A stretch of 64,000 bases of DNA, taken from contig NC_132904.1 in assembly GCF_047675955.1 (NCBI RefSeq), forward strand, positions 87,673,447-87,737,446. The letters run 5' to 3'. Position numbers and translations under genes: made by a program. The notes under the pieces are model-generated. The model was given only the letters and a program-made list of their open reading frames with translations, was not told the origin of the DNA and ran no database searches. Source of the DNA: Chlorocebus sabaeus. Lineage: Eukaryota; Chordata; Mammalia; Primates; Cercopithecidae. Shown here in pieces: positions 22,660-34,893 of this stretch (position 1 is the stretch's first letter; each line of letters begins with the position of its first letter).

Positions 22660-24565
22660 TACATATGATTTCTGTTCAAAATTTTGTAGCATTCCATCCT
22701 TTGTATAGCGGATGGTGCCCTTTCATGATTATTGTTTTTAGCAATCCATAGCTCAGAAAAGAGAGTTAAAAATATAATATATGTATATGTATATATACTC
22801 ACATTATTCATAGATGTGTATATTTTTGCATTTCTATATTTTGCATACTTCTCATACAAGACATTCTGTACTTATTTCAGGGTACTGAAAGTAGGTCTGC
22901 TCTACACTAATTAGTCTACTGGGAGCATACATTAGCAATGTTGTTCAGAAGTTGATAAAAAGAAAACAGATATATGTGAGCAGTATATAATTTTCTACAT
23001 AGATGTCATAAGTAATATTATTAATAAAATGATCTTTGTTTAAAAGAATGAATATATGGATTCACAGTTCAACTCACTTCAGCATTCATTGAGCATTTCC
23101 CACACACAAGACAATGTATTTGTCCCTGTGGAGGTCTACTGCCTTCAATGAAGCTAAAAATCTAATGGGAAGTCAAAAACACTTATAAATTATTTCTTGT
23201 ACTTGGAAAAAGTAAAATAGTTCTCTGAGGAAACACCAGTGAACTCCAGCTGAGTTTAGTGGGGAAGGCATGGCAAAAATAATGATATATCAGCTAGGTC
23301 TTAGAGGATTTCAGCAATCATGAAAAACATTCACAGTAGTAGAATGAATTTTATTTTCAAATTCCCAGTAGATTTTTTTTTTTTCAAAAACACAGAATTA
23401 AGTATAGGGCATTCATAGAATAATAAATAATTTGGGTGTTTTTTTTGTTTGTTTTTTTGTATATATGAAAGTCTGAGAGTGAAGATAAAACTAAATGAAT
23501 CAGATAAGTCAAAGCTGGGGAGAGTATAAAAAATATCAGCCTGGCATGATTATATGTTCCTAAGAGTAAGGGGAATATAGTAAACCTTTTTCTCAGCGGG
23601 AAAGTAAGGTAATCAGACTTATGTTTTACAAACTTAAATCCAGATATGAAGTTAAAAAAAAAAAAAAACAACTTAAGGTAAATTGAATCTAGAAATGGAA
23701 TTGAATAGGCAGACGGCTATTGAAAAGACTCATTTTAGTTATTTATATGATTCACAGTATCTATTTTTTTTAATTTACAAATGAGGAGGTAGCATCCCAG
23801 AGAATCTTAAGGTGCATGTTTAGTATTGGGTGAGAGTCAAACAAGTTCTAACCTTCTAGTTCTGCTTGATGATTATATTGATATTTCTCTCTCTTCAAAT
23901 CTTTATTTTGAGCAATTTCAAAGGTGTCTGGTGTCTGGATAACTTAACAGCTATGTTTAAATGTAGACATGAGGTTGTTGTGGTATTACAATAAAGGTTC
24001 AGAAATATTCAGATTTGGTCTTACTGCTCACAGTTTCTCCATGCGAGTTTCTTCAAGTAGGGTGTTAATAACTTTCTCCCTAAGGCAAGTAAATGTGACC
24101 AAGCAAGAAAAAAGTGACTGCATTATTAATAGTTAAACTGGCAGTCAATAGCCCCCTATGTAGACATTTCTAATTGAGGAATTAAAAATGTAACTTGGAG
24201 CTCAGCAGGGCTTACTATTCCTCCAGCTCACCATCTCACATCCTCCTCACAAATTGCAGATCAAGTCTTAAGTATATCCAACCAATTGCAAGAAAGGAGA
24301 TGGTAGAAGTAAAGGAAAAGCTGTTGTCTTGAACTGCTTACCTCTTGGGAAATGTGAGAGCCCTGCATTTGGTCAACATTTAAGTCACAATAACATCATC
24401 CATTACCTGTTTGGCCCTATTAATGTCTTGAGCTTCAAGCAATCACAATGACAGTATCTCTTTCTCTAGAAATAAAAGTATAGAGAGTGGGGAAAGGGCA
24501 GAATTTATAGGAGAAGGAATGATTGCCACTTTCTTCCACTTTGGTCATAGGAATATACTGAAACT
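22660..24565. other. Mostly unassigned, with a reversed L2 scrap
   Basis: 23080-23175 ('cagcattcattgagcatttcccacacacaagacaatg', then 'gaagctaaaaatctaatggg') resembles a reversed L2 3' end. A weak MIR-like patch lies near 23770-23860. The rest is unassigned AT-rich sequence. Confidence 0.45.
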
Positions 24566-24599
24566 AACTGTATTAGTCAGGGTTCCCAAGAGATCCAAT

Positions 24600-24785
24600 A
24601 AGTGTATATGTGTGTGTGTGTGTATATATATATACACGTATATATGTATATATAGATATGTATATACGTATACGTATATATATACACACATATACTCTGT
24701 ATACATGTTTATGTGCATATATCTCTATATATGTACACCTATATGTGTGTACAGATGTGTGTGTGTGTGTGTATATATATATGTA
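24600..24785. repeat. (GT)n/(TA)n compound microsatellite
   Basis: Alternating TG, TA and ACGT-type steps for about 185 bases. Open frames rich in Y, I and C across it are artefacts. Confidence 0.95.
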
Positions 24786-25112
24786 TTGTTTAACAATGGG
24801 TATACATTCTGAAAAATGTGTAATTAAGTAATTTTATTGTATAGACATCATAGAGTGCACTTACAAAACCTAGATGGTATAGCCTACTATACATCAGGAC
24901 TACATGGTATAGCCTATTACTCCTAAGCTACAAACACGTACAGTATGTCACTGTACTGAATACTGTAGTCCACTGTCACACAATGGTAAGTATTTGTGCA
25001 TCTGAACATATCCAAACATAGAAAAGGTAGAGTAAAAATATGGTACTATAATCTAGTGGGACCACCATCATATATGCAGCTCATCACTGACTGAAAGTTA
25101 TTATGAAGCACA
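24786..25112 (+). mobile_element. MER2 (second copy)
   Basis: Contains the MER2 body phrases 'acctagatggtatagcctactatacatc' and 'tactgtactgaatactgtag' in order. Same orientation as the copy at 22249. Ends are degraded. It lies in TA-rich microsatellite DNA, a natural target for a TA-inserting transposon. Confidence 0.8.
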
Positions 25113-25220
25113 TCACTATATGTGTGTATATAAACAACTTTCACTATATGTGTGTATATATAGATATATAACTTTCATTATATAAACAATTATATATGTG
25201 TATATATGTGTATGTGTGTG

Positions 25221-25291
<71 letters not shown>
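25113..25291. repeat. (TG/TA)n then (GA)n microsatellite
   Basis: Runs of TATATG, then about 17 TA units, then about 17 GA units. Confidence 0.95.
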
Positions 25292-25294
<3 letters not shown>

Positions 25295-25699
25295 TAGAGA
25301 TTTGTTATAAGACATTGCCTAATGCAATTGTGAAGGCTGAGAATTTCCAAGATTTGTAAGCTGGAGATCCAAGAGAAAGTAGTTCCCATATGAATGCAAG
25401 CTTGAGGCCCAAGATGAACCAATTTTTCAGTTTGAATCAGAAGGCAGGGAAAGACCCTTGTTCTAGCTCAAAGTAGTCAAGCAGAAGTAATTCCTTCTTA
25501 TTTAGCCTATTTGTTTTATTCAGATGTTCAACTGATTGGATGAGGTCCACACTCATTAGGGAGGGCAATCTACTTTACTCAATCCATTCAAATGTTAAGC
25601 TCATCAAAAACACCCTCACAGAAACACTTAGAATAAAGTTTGACCAAGTATCTGGGCATTCTATGGCCTAATCAAGTTGACACAGAAAATTAACCATCT

Positions 25700-27265
25700 A
25701 AACTTCTTTTTTGTTGTTGTTGTGGTTGTTGACTTAAACTAAACATCTGGGAGTCCTTATAGACTGATTCCTCTCCCTCACTCTGAAGTTAAATCTGTTG
25801 CTTGCATCATTGAATTTATTATTTTCAAATATCTCTTGAATTCAGTATACGTAGTCACCACCATTGCCATTGGAAAGGAAATCAACCTTTATTTTCACCC
25901 TACTGTATGTTAGAAACAATGCTCTTGAAGTTCCAATTTTATTGACAGCTTGATTTTTTTTTTCTCTGATACAAAACTTAAGAGACAACTATACTAGACA
26001 CAGAAGGAAATAATGATTTTCATACTTTCTGAATTAAGTTCATTAATTCAATTGTTTGTGAAATTTTAAGAGTCAATTTTTATCCCTCTTTATCTTTAAA
26101 ATATAGTGGTTTCAGACATGTTCAAGCAACAGAGCACTTAGAGAAATAACATTCCGTGAGTGGAATATTATGACATGTGTTAGACCTAATGCTATTTAAA
26201 ATAAGAGATAGAATATATTTGAGTTTAAATGAATATCTTCGTATGACAGATTCTAATGTAGGTAAGCAGGAGCATATGTCAAATATTTAACAAAAATGTA
26301 TTATTGGGAACATTTTATCAATTAAAACATTTCAAAATTATCATTTGTGAAATTTGGAACATGACCATTCTTAGATTGGAGTTATTGGAAAAGCTTAGTG
26401 TCACCTGCATCCTTCAGAACACATCATGAGATACTTTTTCGTACTACATCCCATGTGTATATTAAACGTAAGTGAAAGGGAAAATGTGCCATCTAGAATT
26501 AACTTCTTAATTATATTATGAATCACGACTTAATTCTTTCAATTGCCTAGTTTCTGAAATCAACAGCCATTTCCTAAAGATCATTCATGTGTTATTACAT
26601 TAGTTAGTTGAGAAAATAGAAGCAGATAACACTTCACTGGATAGTGGCAGAGAAACTGACCTGTGAAATTTCATTCCAGAGCTACTGCACTCAGTCAAAA
26701 ATAGCTTAGACTAAGTGATTCTCAAATGCACCGGTCTATGTTGGGTATTTCCCTTTATATTGCATAATGCCTTAACCCATTTGAGATGCATCCAAACAGA
26801 GTCAAAGGAAAACCTGAAGTTTTCAAGCCAAGTGTCACTGAAATAAGATAGGAAATGCACCTGCTGATCCATCTTACTCTACTACTACATTACTACTAGC
26901 CAACCTTACACACCTCACAGTCATAAGGAATTACTGTGATTTTGGTACAAAATTTTAAAATTTAAAACAAAATTTTAAAGTTCAGCTCCACTTCACCATT
27001 TTTCTAAATTTCAGTTCTAATTCACTATTTCTTATTATGAACATTTATTAATATTTCAAAACTCCAAAACATTGCTTAAGCAGGATAAAAATGAAAGAAT
27101 TTCTGGATGCAAGACTCACCTGAATAGAGCATTTAAGAGAGATAGACTTAAATACAATAGTTTCTTCACCAAGTTACAGTGATCTTTATACCCAAACTAA
27201 AGAAACAATGATCTCTTTATTTTACTTGCATACTTCATAAAGACGCAAGATATATGCGTATTTCA
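25700..27265. other. No recognisable gene or repeat
   Basis: About 1.6 kb of AT-rich unassigned DNA. A weak MIR-like patch follows at 27270-27420 ('cttcatttacaggtgagaaaactatag'). Confidence 0.5.
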
Positions 27266-27460
27266 GAAGCATAATAGTGACATAGCAACAAATACAGGCT
27301 TTGGAAACTCAATTACTTCATTTACAGGTGAGAAAACTATAGCTTATAAAGTCAAAGAATATACCTACAGTGATCCTAGTGCTTAGTTAGTGTTGGAACT
27401 AGAATAAAATCCAACTCACTTTAAGTCCATTTTAGTTTTCAAGGAGAACTCAAATAAGTC

Positions 27461-27631
27461 AATGATCTTAAAGTATGGTCTCCAGACGAGCAGCATGAGT
27501 GTCACCTGAAAACATGTTGGAAATGCAAATTCTAAAGCCCACCCCAGAAACGCTTGGGGTGGTGATGGTTCCTGATAATTTATTTTAAGCCCTTCAAATT
27601 ATTCCAACATAAGCTAAAGTTGAAAACTCCT
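27461..27631 (+). mobile_element. MER5A hAT-Charlie DNA transposon
   Basis: 'aaagtatggtctccagacgagcagcatgagtgtcacctga' and 'gttggaaatgcaaattctaaagcccaccccag' match MER5A, and the right end 'aagctaaagttgaaaactcctg' is the inverted terminus. Confidence 0.88.
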
Positions 27632-28149
27632 GAAATAGTCTCCAGATTCTGTGAAAGTATAAAAACACACACATATGTAAAGTTGTCAAATGCAAAATAT
27701 TGATTTTCATGGTTTGTATTTGGTTTATATGATTATTATATTCTTGACAAATAAGGGAGAAAATGTAGTAAGGCTAAGTGGCTCACCAAAGATCATATAA
27801 AATTAATTTAATCAAAGCGGGTAGGACTAGATCATGTTATCTGGTTAATTATGCTCAATAAATATGTTTCCTTCTTCTCCATAGACAATGATAATATAAA
27901 CAGAATGGTTAAAGGATTTAAGAAGTGTTTGGGAAATAAAATCAACAGGAGTGACTGACTGATGAGTTGAGAAAAGTGAAGGAGATGATGTCAGCGATGG
28001 GAAGACTGAGTAGCTTGGGGATAGAGATGAAGGAACTTTTAGTTTTTTGAACTTTGTTGTTTGGGGATGGAGCGTATCTCAAACTTAAGAGTTTCTTGAC
28101 AGATATACCGAGCATAACTTCCAGTCAGCCCTCAGAAATGTCAGTCTTC

Positions 28150-28420
28150 CTTCCATTGTCCTAATTTTTGCTCTCATTGCCTCTCATTGGTCTGGACTAG
28201 CTTTCTCGCTAGTGTTCCTGCCTCCAGTTTTTATCCTGTGAGATGTGGCCTATATATAATTTCAGATTAGCTTTTCTGACACATAAACCTAATCACATCA
28301 CCATCCCCCTCTGAAAATTCTTCCATCACATACCTCCCCTAGCAGGCAAATTGTTCAGACTACATGTGAAACCCTCTACTGTTTGGACGTTTTTCATCTC
28401 CTGGCCATATCTCTTTCAAC
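28150..28420 (+). mobile_element. L2 LINE fragment
   Basis: 'ttctgacacataaacctaatcacatcaccatcccc' followed by 'aaaattcttccatcac' resembles the L2 stretch encoding its C-terminal region. Diverged, with imprecise borders. Confidence 0.45.
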
Positions 28421-28697
28421 AATGTGAATTGTCTATTCTATGAAAATGATTGTAACTCAAATATAATTGTTTCTTTAAATAAAGCCTGTAGAGGAAGACA
28501 ATGACTGGGATCAGTAATTGCTGTTGAAAATAAAAAGCTCAATAGGTGATAATGAACAGGAGAGAAACAGAATCTTAGATCCTGGGATGGATATTCACAT
28601 CAAGGGTCATCATTTTTCAGGTGTCAATGTGTCTGCTGATGTTGGGTGGTGCTGCCTAAACCCTACTGGGTGATTCTACTCCTTATTTCGTGTTTTT

Positions 28698-30420
28698 AAA
28701 ATTAATTATTAAAAACTTTCAACTTTTATTTTAGATTCAGAGGGTACATATGCAGGTTTGTTGCATGGATATATTGTGTGATACTGAGGTTTGGGATTCA
28801 GATGACCCCATAGCCCAAGTAGTGACCATAATACACGAAAGGCAGTTTTTCAGCCCACATACCTTTTCTTTCTTCCCATATCCAGTAGTCCTCCAGTGTC
28901 CATTTTTCTCATCTTTATGTCCAAGTGTACTCAATACCTAGCTCCCATTTATAAGTGAGAACATGCAGTATTTGGTTTTCTGTTACTGCATTATTTCACT
29001 TGAGATAATGGCCTCCACCTGCATCCATGCTGCTGCAAAACACATGATTCCACTTTTATGACTGCATAGTATTATATGGTGTATATATACCATTTTAAAT
29101 CCAATCTACCATTGACACACATCTAGGTTGATTCTATGTCTTTGCTACCCTGAATAGTGCATCTGAGTACATGTTGTCTTTTTGGTAGACTAAATTATTT
29201 TCCTTTGTATATATATCTATTAATGGGATTGCTGGATCGAATGGTGGCTCCATTTTCAGTATTTTGAGAAATCTTCAAGTAGCTTTCTAAAGTGGCTGAA
29301 CTAATTTGCATTCCCACCAAAAATAAATAAGCATTTCCTTTTCTCTGCAGCCTCACCAGCATCTGTTGTTTTTTGACTTTTTAGTAAGAGCCATTCTGAC
29401 TGGTGTGAGATGACATCCCACTGTGGTTTTTATTTGCATTTCCCTGATGATTAGTGATTATGAGGATTTTTCATGTATTTCTTGGCTGCTTGTATGTCTT
29501 CTTTTGAGAAGTATCTATTTATGTCCTTTACCCACTTTTTTTAAAGAGGTAATTTGTTTCATACTAACAGAATTGGTTAAGTTCCTTATAGATTCTGGAT
29601 ATTAGACCTTTGCCAGATGTATTGTTTGCAAATATTATCTCCCACTCTGTAGGCTGGCTGTTTACTCTGTTGATTTTTTTTTTCTTTTTTCTTTTTTTTG
29701 CTTTGCAGAAGCTCTTCAGTTTACTTAGGTCCCACTTGTCGATTTTGTTTTTGTGGCAATTGTTTTTGGGAACTTAGCCATAACTTCTTAGGAATTCTTG
29801 ATATTTGCCAAGGCTAATGTAAAGAAGGGTATTTTCTTGGTTTTCTTCCAGAATTTTATAGTTTGAAATCTTACATTTAAATATTTAATCCATCTCTAAT
29901 TAATTTTTGTTAACCATGAAAGGTAAGGGTCTAGTTTTATCCTTTTGCATTAGCCAGTTATCCCAGCACAATTGATTGAATATGGAATTCTTACCCCATT
30001 GCTTAATTTTGTCAACTTTGTCAAAGATAAGATGGTTGAAGGTGTGTGGCTTTATGTCTGGGTTCTCTATTTTGTTCCATTGGTATATGCAAATGTTTTT
30101 GTACCAGTACCATGCTGTGTTGTTTACTGTAGCCTTCTAGTATAATTTGAAGTCAGGTAATGTGATGCCTCCCCTGGCTTTGTTTTTGTTTTGTTTTGTT
30201 TTGTTTTGCTTAGGATTGTTTTGGCTGTTTGGGCTATTGTTTTTGTTCTATAGGAATTTTAGAAAAGTTTTTTTTTTTTTTTTTCCTAATTCAGTGAAGA
30301 ATGATGTTGGCAGTTTGATAGAAATAGCATTTAATCTGTAAATTGCTTTTGGATGTTTGGATGTATGGCCATTTTAGCAACTTTGATTCTTCTCATCTAT
30401 GTGTATGGGTGTTTCTTTTA
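28698..30420 (-). mobile_element. L1MA LINE-1, 3' part (left of retrocopy)
   Basis: Reversed L1 3' end beginning 'ttttattttagattcagagggtacatatgcagg', an L1MA-type 3'UTR, then reversed ORF2 ('taagtgagaacatgcagtatttggttttctgtt', 'gggattgctggatcgaatgg', 'tgattagtgattatgag'). It stops abruptly at about 30420 in the phrase 'tgtatgggtgtttctttta'. The same L1 resumes at about 32840, so an OSBPL9 retrocopy of about 2.4 kb interrupts it. Confidence 0.88.
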
Positions 30421-32236
30421 TTTTCTAGGATTAGATACAAATAGTTCGATTCTAAAATAAAAGTTATTGTAGGTAAGACCATGACATTTCCTAACATTTG
30501 ATTTTAATACATTGTGGTAATTTTCTAAAACAACTCTGAGGAACACATATTTACATTAGGCAGAGTATTTATCAAAAAATCTGGCATCAGATATATATAT
30601 ATGTGTGTGTGTATGTGTGTGTATGGTATGTGGTGTGTATATACCTGTGTGTGTGTATGTATCTCAAGATTATATGAACTAAGAAACAGGTTGTATATCT
30701 TAACAGCAGTACTAAAGTGCAGAGTTTCAGGTTTGGATTTATAAATGATTTTCAACATGTGGGGTTTGGAAAAGGAGTAGACATTATCTTGTTTTCAAAA
30801 CCTGAAGTTATTCTCAGGACTGATGTCATAATCATAACTGCCACAGAGGGAAAAGGGAAATTTTTCCCACTTTAATTGTTCATCTGTGTCAGAAAGTCCA
30901 GTATCCCTGAGATAGGAACCACTCTAGTAAGGTAGTAAACAGGTTTCTCCTAAAGGAAGATTGCTTGTTGCTGAATTATGCCTACTGACCTGATCATCAG
31001 GTATATACCTTGCATCTTCAAACCTAATGCTTGGCAGCACCAAGATATTTCAGTAATGGTTCATCATAAACCCAACATTCTCCATCTTTATGAAATAACC
31101 TTGTCTCCCACTGAATTTCCTTCTCTTTCCTTTCTTGGGATTCTGCTCTTTTATTCAAACCTGTGCTTTGCTTCAGTTGCTGATTTTTAAGTTTAAAGTG
31201 GCATCCTTCCAAAGGCTGCGGGATTCATATTTGTTCCGATCTTCTAGCTTCCTCACTTTCTTCTTGATTACAGGCAACTTCTTGGTATCTACAAGGGATG
31301 TATTTTCCCCTGTTGCATATTTTGCATACATCACACTAATCCATTCCCCTTCGTTGAGCAAAAAGACTTCTTGTCATTAGGAGAAAAAAAATCTCAGCAG
31401 TAATTTTGGGCTTCTTGGCCGCATAGAAGGGTTTAGTGTAGAAGATGATATTTGCACTCTAGCCTGTTTGGAACAATTAATATAACATTCTCCTCTTAAT
31501 TCCACCCAGGGTACTGTGAGGATAGACCTTCCATAGTCATTGGGGAATGTGAGAACATAATGTTCATCATAGTCTAGACATGAGACACAGCCCTGCCCTA
31601 TGTTGTGCACCTCAATTGACATCTGAAGGAATTTTAATTTGGTCCAGACATAAACGTTGAATTTTATATTCTTGTTAAAATACTCAGCATAAAAGGCTGA
31701 AATGGGTGGATGATGGGAAACCTGCTCAGCCATGAATGTTACACTGTTTTTGGAATCCCAGGGAACTGGTCCTTCTGAAACTAGTTTTGTATTCTCTTCA
31801 GTATCATTTCGTAGTGTCCAGTGACATTGAAAAATCTCGCCCAAAATGGGATAGTATGGCTTTTTGTCAACTGATCCTTTCCTTCTTGCATGAAAGGCAG
31901 AGAGGTACCATTTCACAACCAGAACTATGAAATTATTGTGATCCTTCTAGTCATTAATGGACACAAACAGGTCCCAGTCTGCATACATTTCTAAAGGAGA
32001 TCTTCTTTCAAGAATAAACCTTGGAAGAACTACCTTAGTAAGATCCATCGCAAGCCTAACCTGTGAAAAGAGATGCATGATAATGCTTTTGTGCTCCTCC
32101 ATGGACCCTGCCTCCACATCATCATCTCTACTATCATATGAATGGAAAACATCAGCATCACTTGTTCCACTGGACATGGAAGAATTAAGTGATTCTGTGG
32201 TATCTGGACGTTTTAGACTATTTCCTGAGCTGCTGC
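30421..32236 (-). pseudogene. OSBPL9P: OSBPL9 processed pseudogene, 3' half
   Basis: OSBPL9 (ORP9) is a lipid-transfer protein with an N-terminal PH domain and a C-terminal OSBP-related domain. Read on the minus strand without introns, this half starts at the serine-rich 'SSSGNSL'-like region (about 32232), passes GTSDADVFH (near 32170) and the lipid-binding block with VSHHPPISAFYAE (near 31700), and ends in YLGAAKH plus the TAG stop at 31024-31026, followed by about 600 bp of 3'UTR. Lesions: 12 nt lost after MYAD, a CAG-to-TAG stop at 31947-31949, one A lost after NCSK near 31466, further shifts near 31380-31355, and small deletions near the C-terminus. The A-tail has decayed to a T-rich scrap at about 30417-30427. 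The OSBP family is certain; OSBPL9 as parent is by recognition. Confidence 0.9.
30590..30662. repeat. (TA)n(GT)n microsatellite
   Basis: TA run then interrupted GT units inside the 3'UTR part of the retrocopy. Confidence 0.93.
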
Positions 32237-32839
32237 TGATGTGATTACTTACAAATCTTGATTGAACAATTAAAGTTTTTTGATGACAAGCTTCAAAACT
32301 GCAAAGAAGATGAACAGAGAAAGAAAATGGAAACTCTCAAAGAAACAACAAATAGCATGGTAGAATCAATTAAACACTGCATTGTGTTGCTGCAGATTGC
32401 TAAAGATGAGAGTAATGTAGAGAAGCATGCAGATGGAATGATAAGTACTATTAATCCTGTAGATGCAATCTATCAACCTAGTCCTTTGGAACCTGTGATC
32501 AGCACAATGCCTTCCCAGATTGTATTACTTCCAGAACCTGTTGTGTAAGTCAAGACAGCAGTGTCCATCTTCCCTACCAGTAGGACCAATGTTGGCTACC
32601 TTGGGACAGCATCAGACTGCTACACCAAATAGTACAGGCAGTGGCCATTCACCACCGAGTAGCACTCTAACTTCTCCAAGCGAAGTGAACTTGTCTCCAA
32701 ATACAGTCCCAGAGTTCTCTTACTCCAGCAGTGAAAATGAATTTTATGATGCCAATGAATTCCATCAAACTGGCTCATCCCCAAAGTGCTGGATAGATTC
32801 TTCTGGATCTGCCTCAGTCCTGACACACAGGAGCTTGGA
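32237..32839 (+). pseudogene. OSBPL9P: OSBPL9 processed pseudogene, inverted 5' half
   Basis: The plus strand encodes the part of OSBPL9 after the PH domain: IEQLKFFDDKLQNCKEDEQ (from 32261), IKHCIVLLQIAKDESN, GMISTINPVDAIYQPSPLE, then in a second frame SLPVGPMLATLG, PNSTGSGHSPPSS and SGSASVLTH (to about 32830). A deletion of about 5 nt near 32545 causes the frame change and a TAA. It ends at the codons where the minus-strand half begins, so the two halves are consecutive cDNA in opposite orientation. The PH domain and 5'UTR are absent, so the second cDNA stopped early. The left border at about 32237 abuts the 3' half directly. Confidence 0.9.
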
Positions 32840-33215
32840 TGTTTCTTCTTAAATTTGTATCTTTTTTTATTTATATCAGTGGAATTATGTAGTTCTCCTT
32901 GTATCGACCTTTAACCTCCTTAGTTAGCTGTATTTTTAAGTACTTCATTTTTTTCTTTCTATTGTAAATAGGGCTGTGTTATTCATTTGGCTCTTAGCTA
33001 GAATATTATTGGTATATAGCAATTCAACTGATTTTGTACATTGGCTTTTTATCCTGAAACTTTGCTGAATGTGTTTGTTAGTTCTAGAACTGTTTTTGCA
33101 GAGTTTTTAGAATTTTCTAGATATACTACAGAATCATATCATCCGTGAAAAGAGATAGTTTGACTTATCATATTTGGATGTCTCTTATTTATCTTGCCTG
33201 ATTGTTATGGAGATC
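32840..33215 (-). mobile_element. L1MA LINE-1, continuation right of retrocopy
   Basis: 'tgtagttctccttgtatcgacctttaacctcc', 'attggctttttatcctgaaactttgctgaa' and 'tatcttgcctgattgttatgg' continue the reversed ORF2 reverse-transcriptase region where the left part stopped. 'tgtttctt' at 32840-32847 repeats 30410-30417 and is probably the surviving core of the retrocopy's target duplication. Confidence 0.85.
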
Positions 33216-33345
33216 TAGACAGCCACAAAATAATAGTAAGAGGCTTCAAGACTCCACGGATAGTGTTAGACAGCATCGAGGCAGAAACCTAACAAATAAG
33301 TCCTGGACTTATATTTGACACTCAACCAATTAGACCTGATACTAC
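33216..33345 (+). mobile_element. L1 ORF2 endonuclease fragment, opposite orientation
   Basis: 'agccacaaaataatagtaagaggcttcaagactccacgg...gtgttagacagcatcgaggcagaaacctaac' is plus-strand L1 endonuclease sequence around the GDFN motif, here mutated. It abuts the minus-strand L1MA at 33215. It may be an inverted 5' piece of that L1 with internal loss, or a separate fragment. Confidence 0.7.
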
Positions 33346-33349
33346 TTTT

Positions 33350-34720
33350 CTTCCACCTATTGTATGGAATCAGTCTACCTCAGCTATGGTACAAATTTTG
33401 GTGAGCTTACCAATCTTTTTTCAGCTGTAAGATTGACAACAAAAGCTTGCCAATGTCCTCAACCATTTATTTCAGAAGACACAGACCACACAGTGCTTCT
33501 ATTAGAAATCATGCCCAGGAAATGATTTCTGAAAAATAATATTTTGATCAGATACATGTAAACAGATGATATGCCGAGCTGGCATGACTGGATCACAGAA
33601 GGCTGGAACAGTTGCAGAGGAAGTTAAATCAAAGTAAAATAATCAATTGTTTATGTTAGTGTTGAATGGAAGTAACAGTACTAGAATTAAAGTTTTTCTC
33701 TTCATATTATATACAGATTGAGCAGTAGCTGATCAATAGTCTTAACCAATGATTCAATTAATTGGGGATATTTATTCACACATTTTCAACTAAAACTTGT
33801 TGAATATCTCTCATATATCAGAGGCAGTGTAGGCAGTAAGATATAGAGGTAATTAAGACCTAGTCATCTCTGTTTCGAGAACATGAATTTCTAGGGAAAA
33901 AATCAGATAGATTACAATTCAAGGTGACATGTGTGAAAGTGAAGAACTGTACAAATTCTGTGTGGGCACACACCAGAGGGGAAATTAACTGCATGAAGTC
34001 AAAAAAGGGTTCACAGAGAAGGCAGCATTTTAACCCAGCCCTATATAAATTGGCTTAGTGAAAGATAATGGGAGGTAGAGCTGAAGAGAATGGCAAAGGA
34101 GGAAAATAATAGATGTTCTAGTCTTAGAGAATAGCATGTACAAAAGCGTAGGGTGAGATAATTATAGGTTTTTTAGTGATAAATAGTTTTCAGATACAAA
34201 TATAACTTGCCTTTCAGTTGAAATTGGAATTATAGGTGACTTGTTTTATCTTTTTATTTTCCCCTCTCTAAGATTGACATGAACTACCTACACAGTATGA
34301 ATAGCCTTCCAAATCAGGCTCTAATCTACTTATGCAAACCGATGTCTCTCCTTATCTGTTCTGAAATTACAGAGACACAGGCTCAAGTTGCATTTCTCAA
34401 GCATAAATGACTCTGTACCTCTCCTTTTCTGAGCTCATGATGAGGAGAGAGGCTCTTTTATACCCTAATGCCATTGCTCTATTACTGATCTGGCTTCACT
34501 CTTTGGATCAATTGATAACCTCTTGCTACTCCAACAACACATCTCTTGAAGTCTACTTATTCCTACTACTAGGTAAAATAGGTGTCTCCTATGAACGTAG
34601 ATTTTTTTGTAATATTGGTTGTCCAATGAATTTCTTGGCACACATAAAAAAATCAATTGACTATAAATATATTGGTTTATTTCTATAAAACATTTCATAA
34701 ATGGAAACATCACTATCCAT
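33350..34720. other. Unassigned, with a reversed L2 stretch
   Basis: 33770-34160 ('cagaggcagtgtaggcag...ggttcacagagaaggcagcattttaacccagcc...aatagcatgtacaaaagcgtagg') resembles a reversed L2 3' end. The remainder is unassigned. Confidence 0.45.
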
Positions 34721-34724
34721 GTCT

Positions 34725-34893
34725 ATTCTAATTTCAATACCACAGTTGGGTTACTCTAGTTTTCGTAGTAAGTTTTGACATTGGAAAGAAGCCTTCCAAA
34801 TTTGTTCTTTTTCAAGATTATTATAGTCACTTTGGTTTCTTTGCATTTTCATATGAATTTGATAATAAGCTTGTCAATCCTTTTAAAAAAAAG
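34725..34893 (-). mobile_element. L1M LINE-1, left part (split by another L1)
   Basis: 'gtagtaagttttgacattggaaagaagcc...tttgttctttttcaagattattatag' is reversed ORF2. It ends at 'cttgtcaatccttttaaaaaa' and resumes at about 35706 with 'gattaatttgtggataattgcc', the next part of the same reversed L1. Confidence 0.78.

Larger units (their letters stand above)
24569..25699 (-). mobile_element. MLT2-type ERVL LTR, with microsatellite and MER2 inside
   Basis: Left end 'tgtattagtcagggttcccaagagatccaataa' is the reversed 3' end of an MLT2 LTR. The right part, ending 'aagttgacacagaaaattaaccatc', is its reversed 5' end. Between them, the short TATA-rich stretch normal for this LTR has grown into long GT/TA/GA microsatellites, and a MER2 element (24786-25112) sits within them. 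Without these, the LTR is of ordinary length. Confidence 0.8.

Noticed and set aside
24519..25422. Frames of 73-97 residues over the GT/TA/GA arrays
   Set aside because: Simple-sequence translation inside an LTR, interrupted by MER2.
31024..32852. A functional OSBPL9-like gene or two convergent genes
   Set aside because: Both halves lack introns, carry stops and frameshifts, and are consecutive parts of one cDNA in opposite orientation, so it is a retrocopy.
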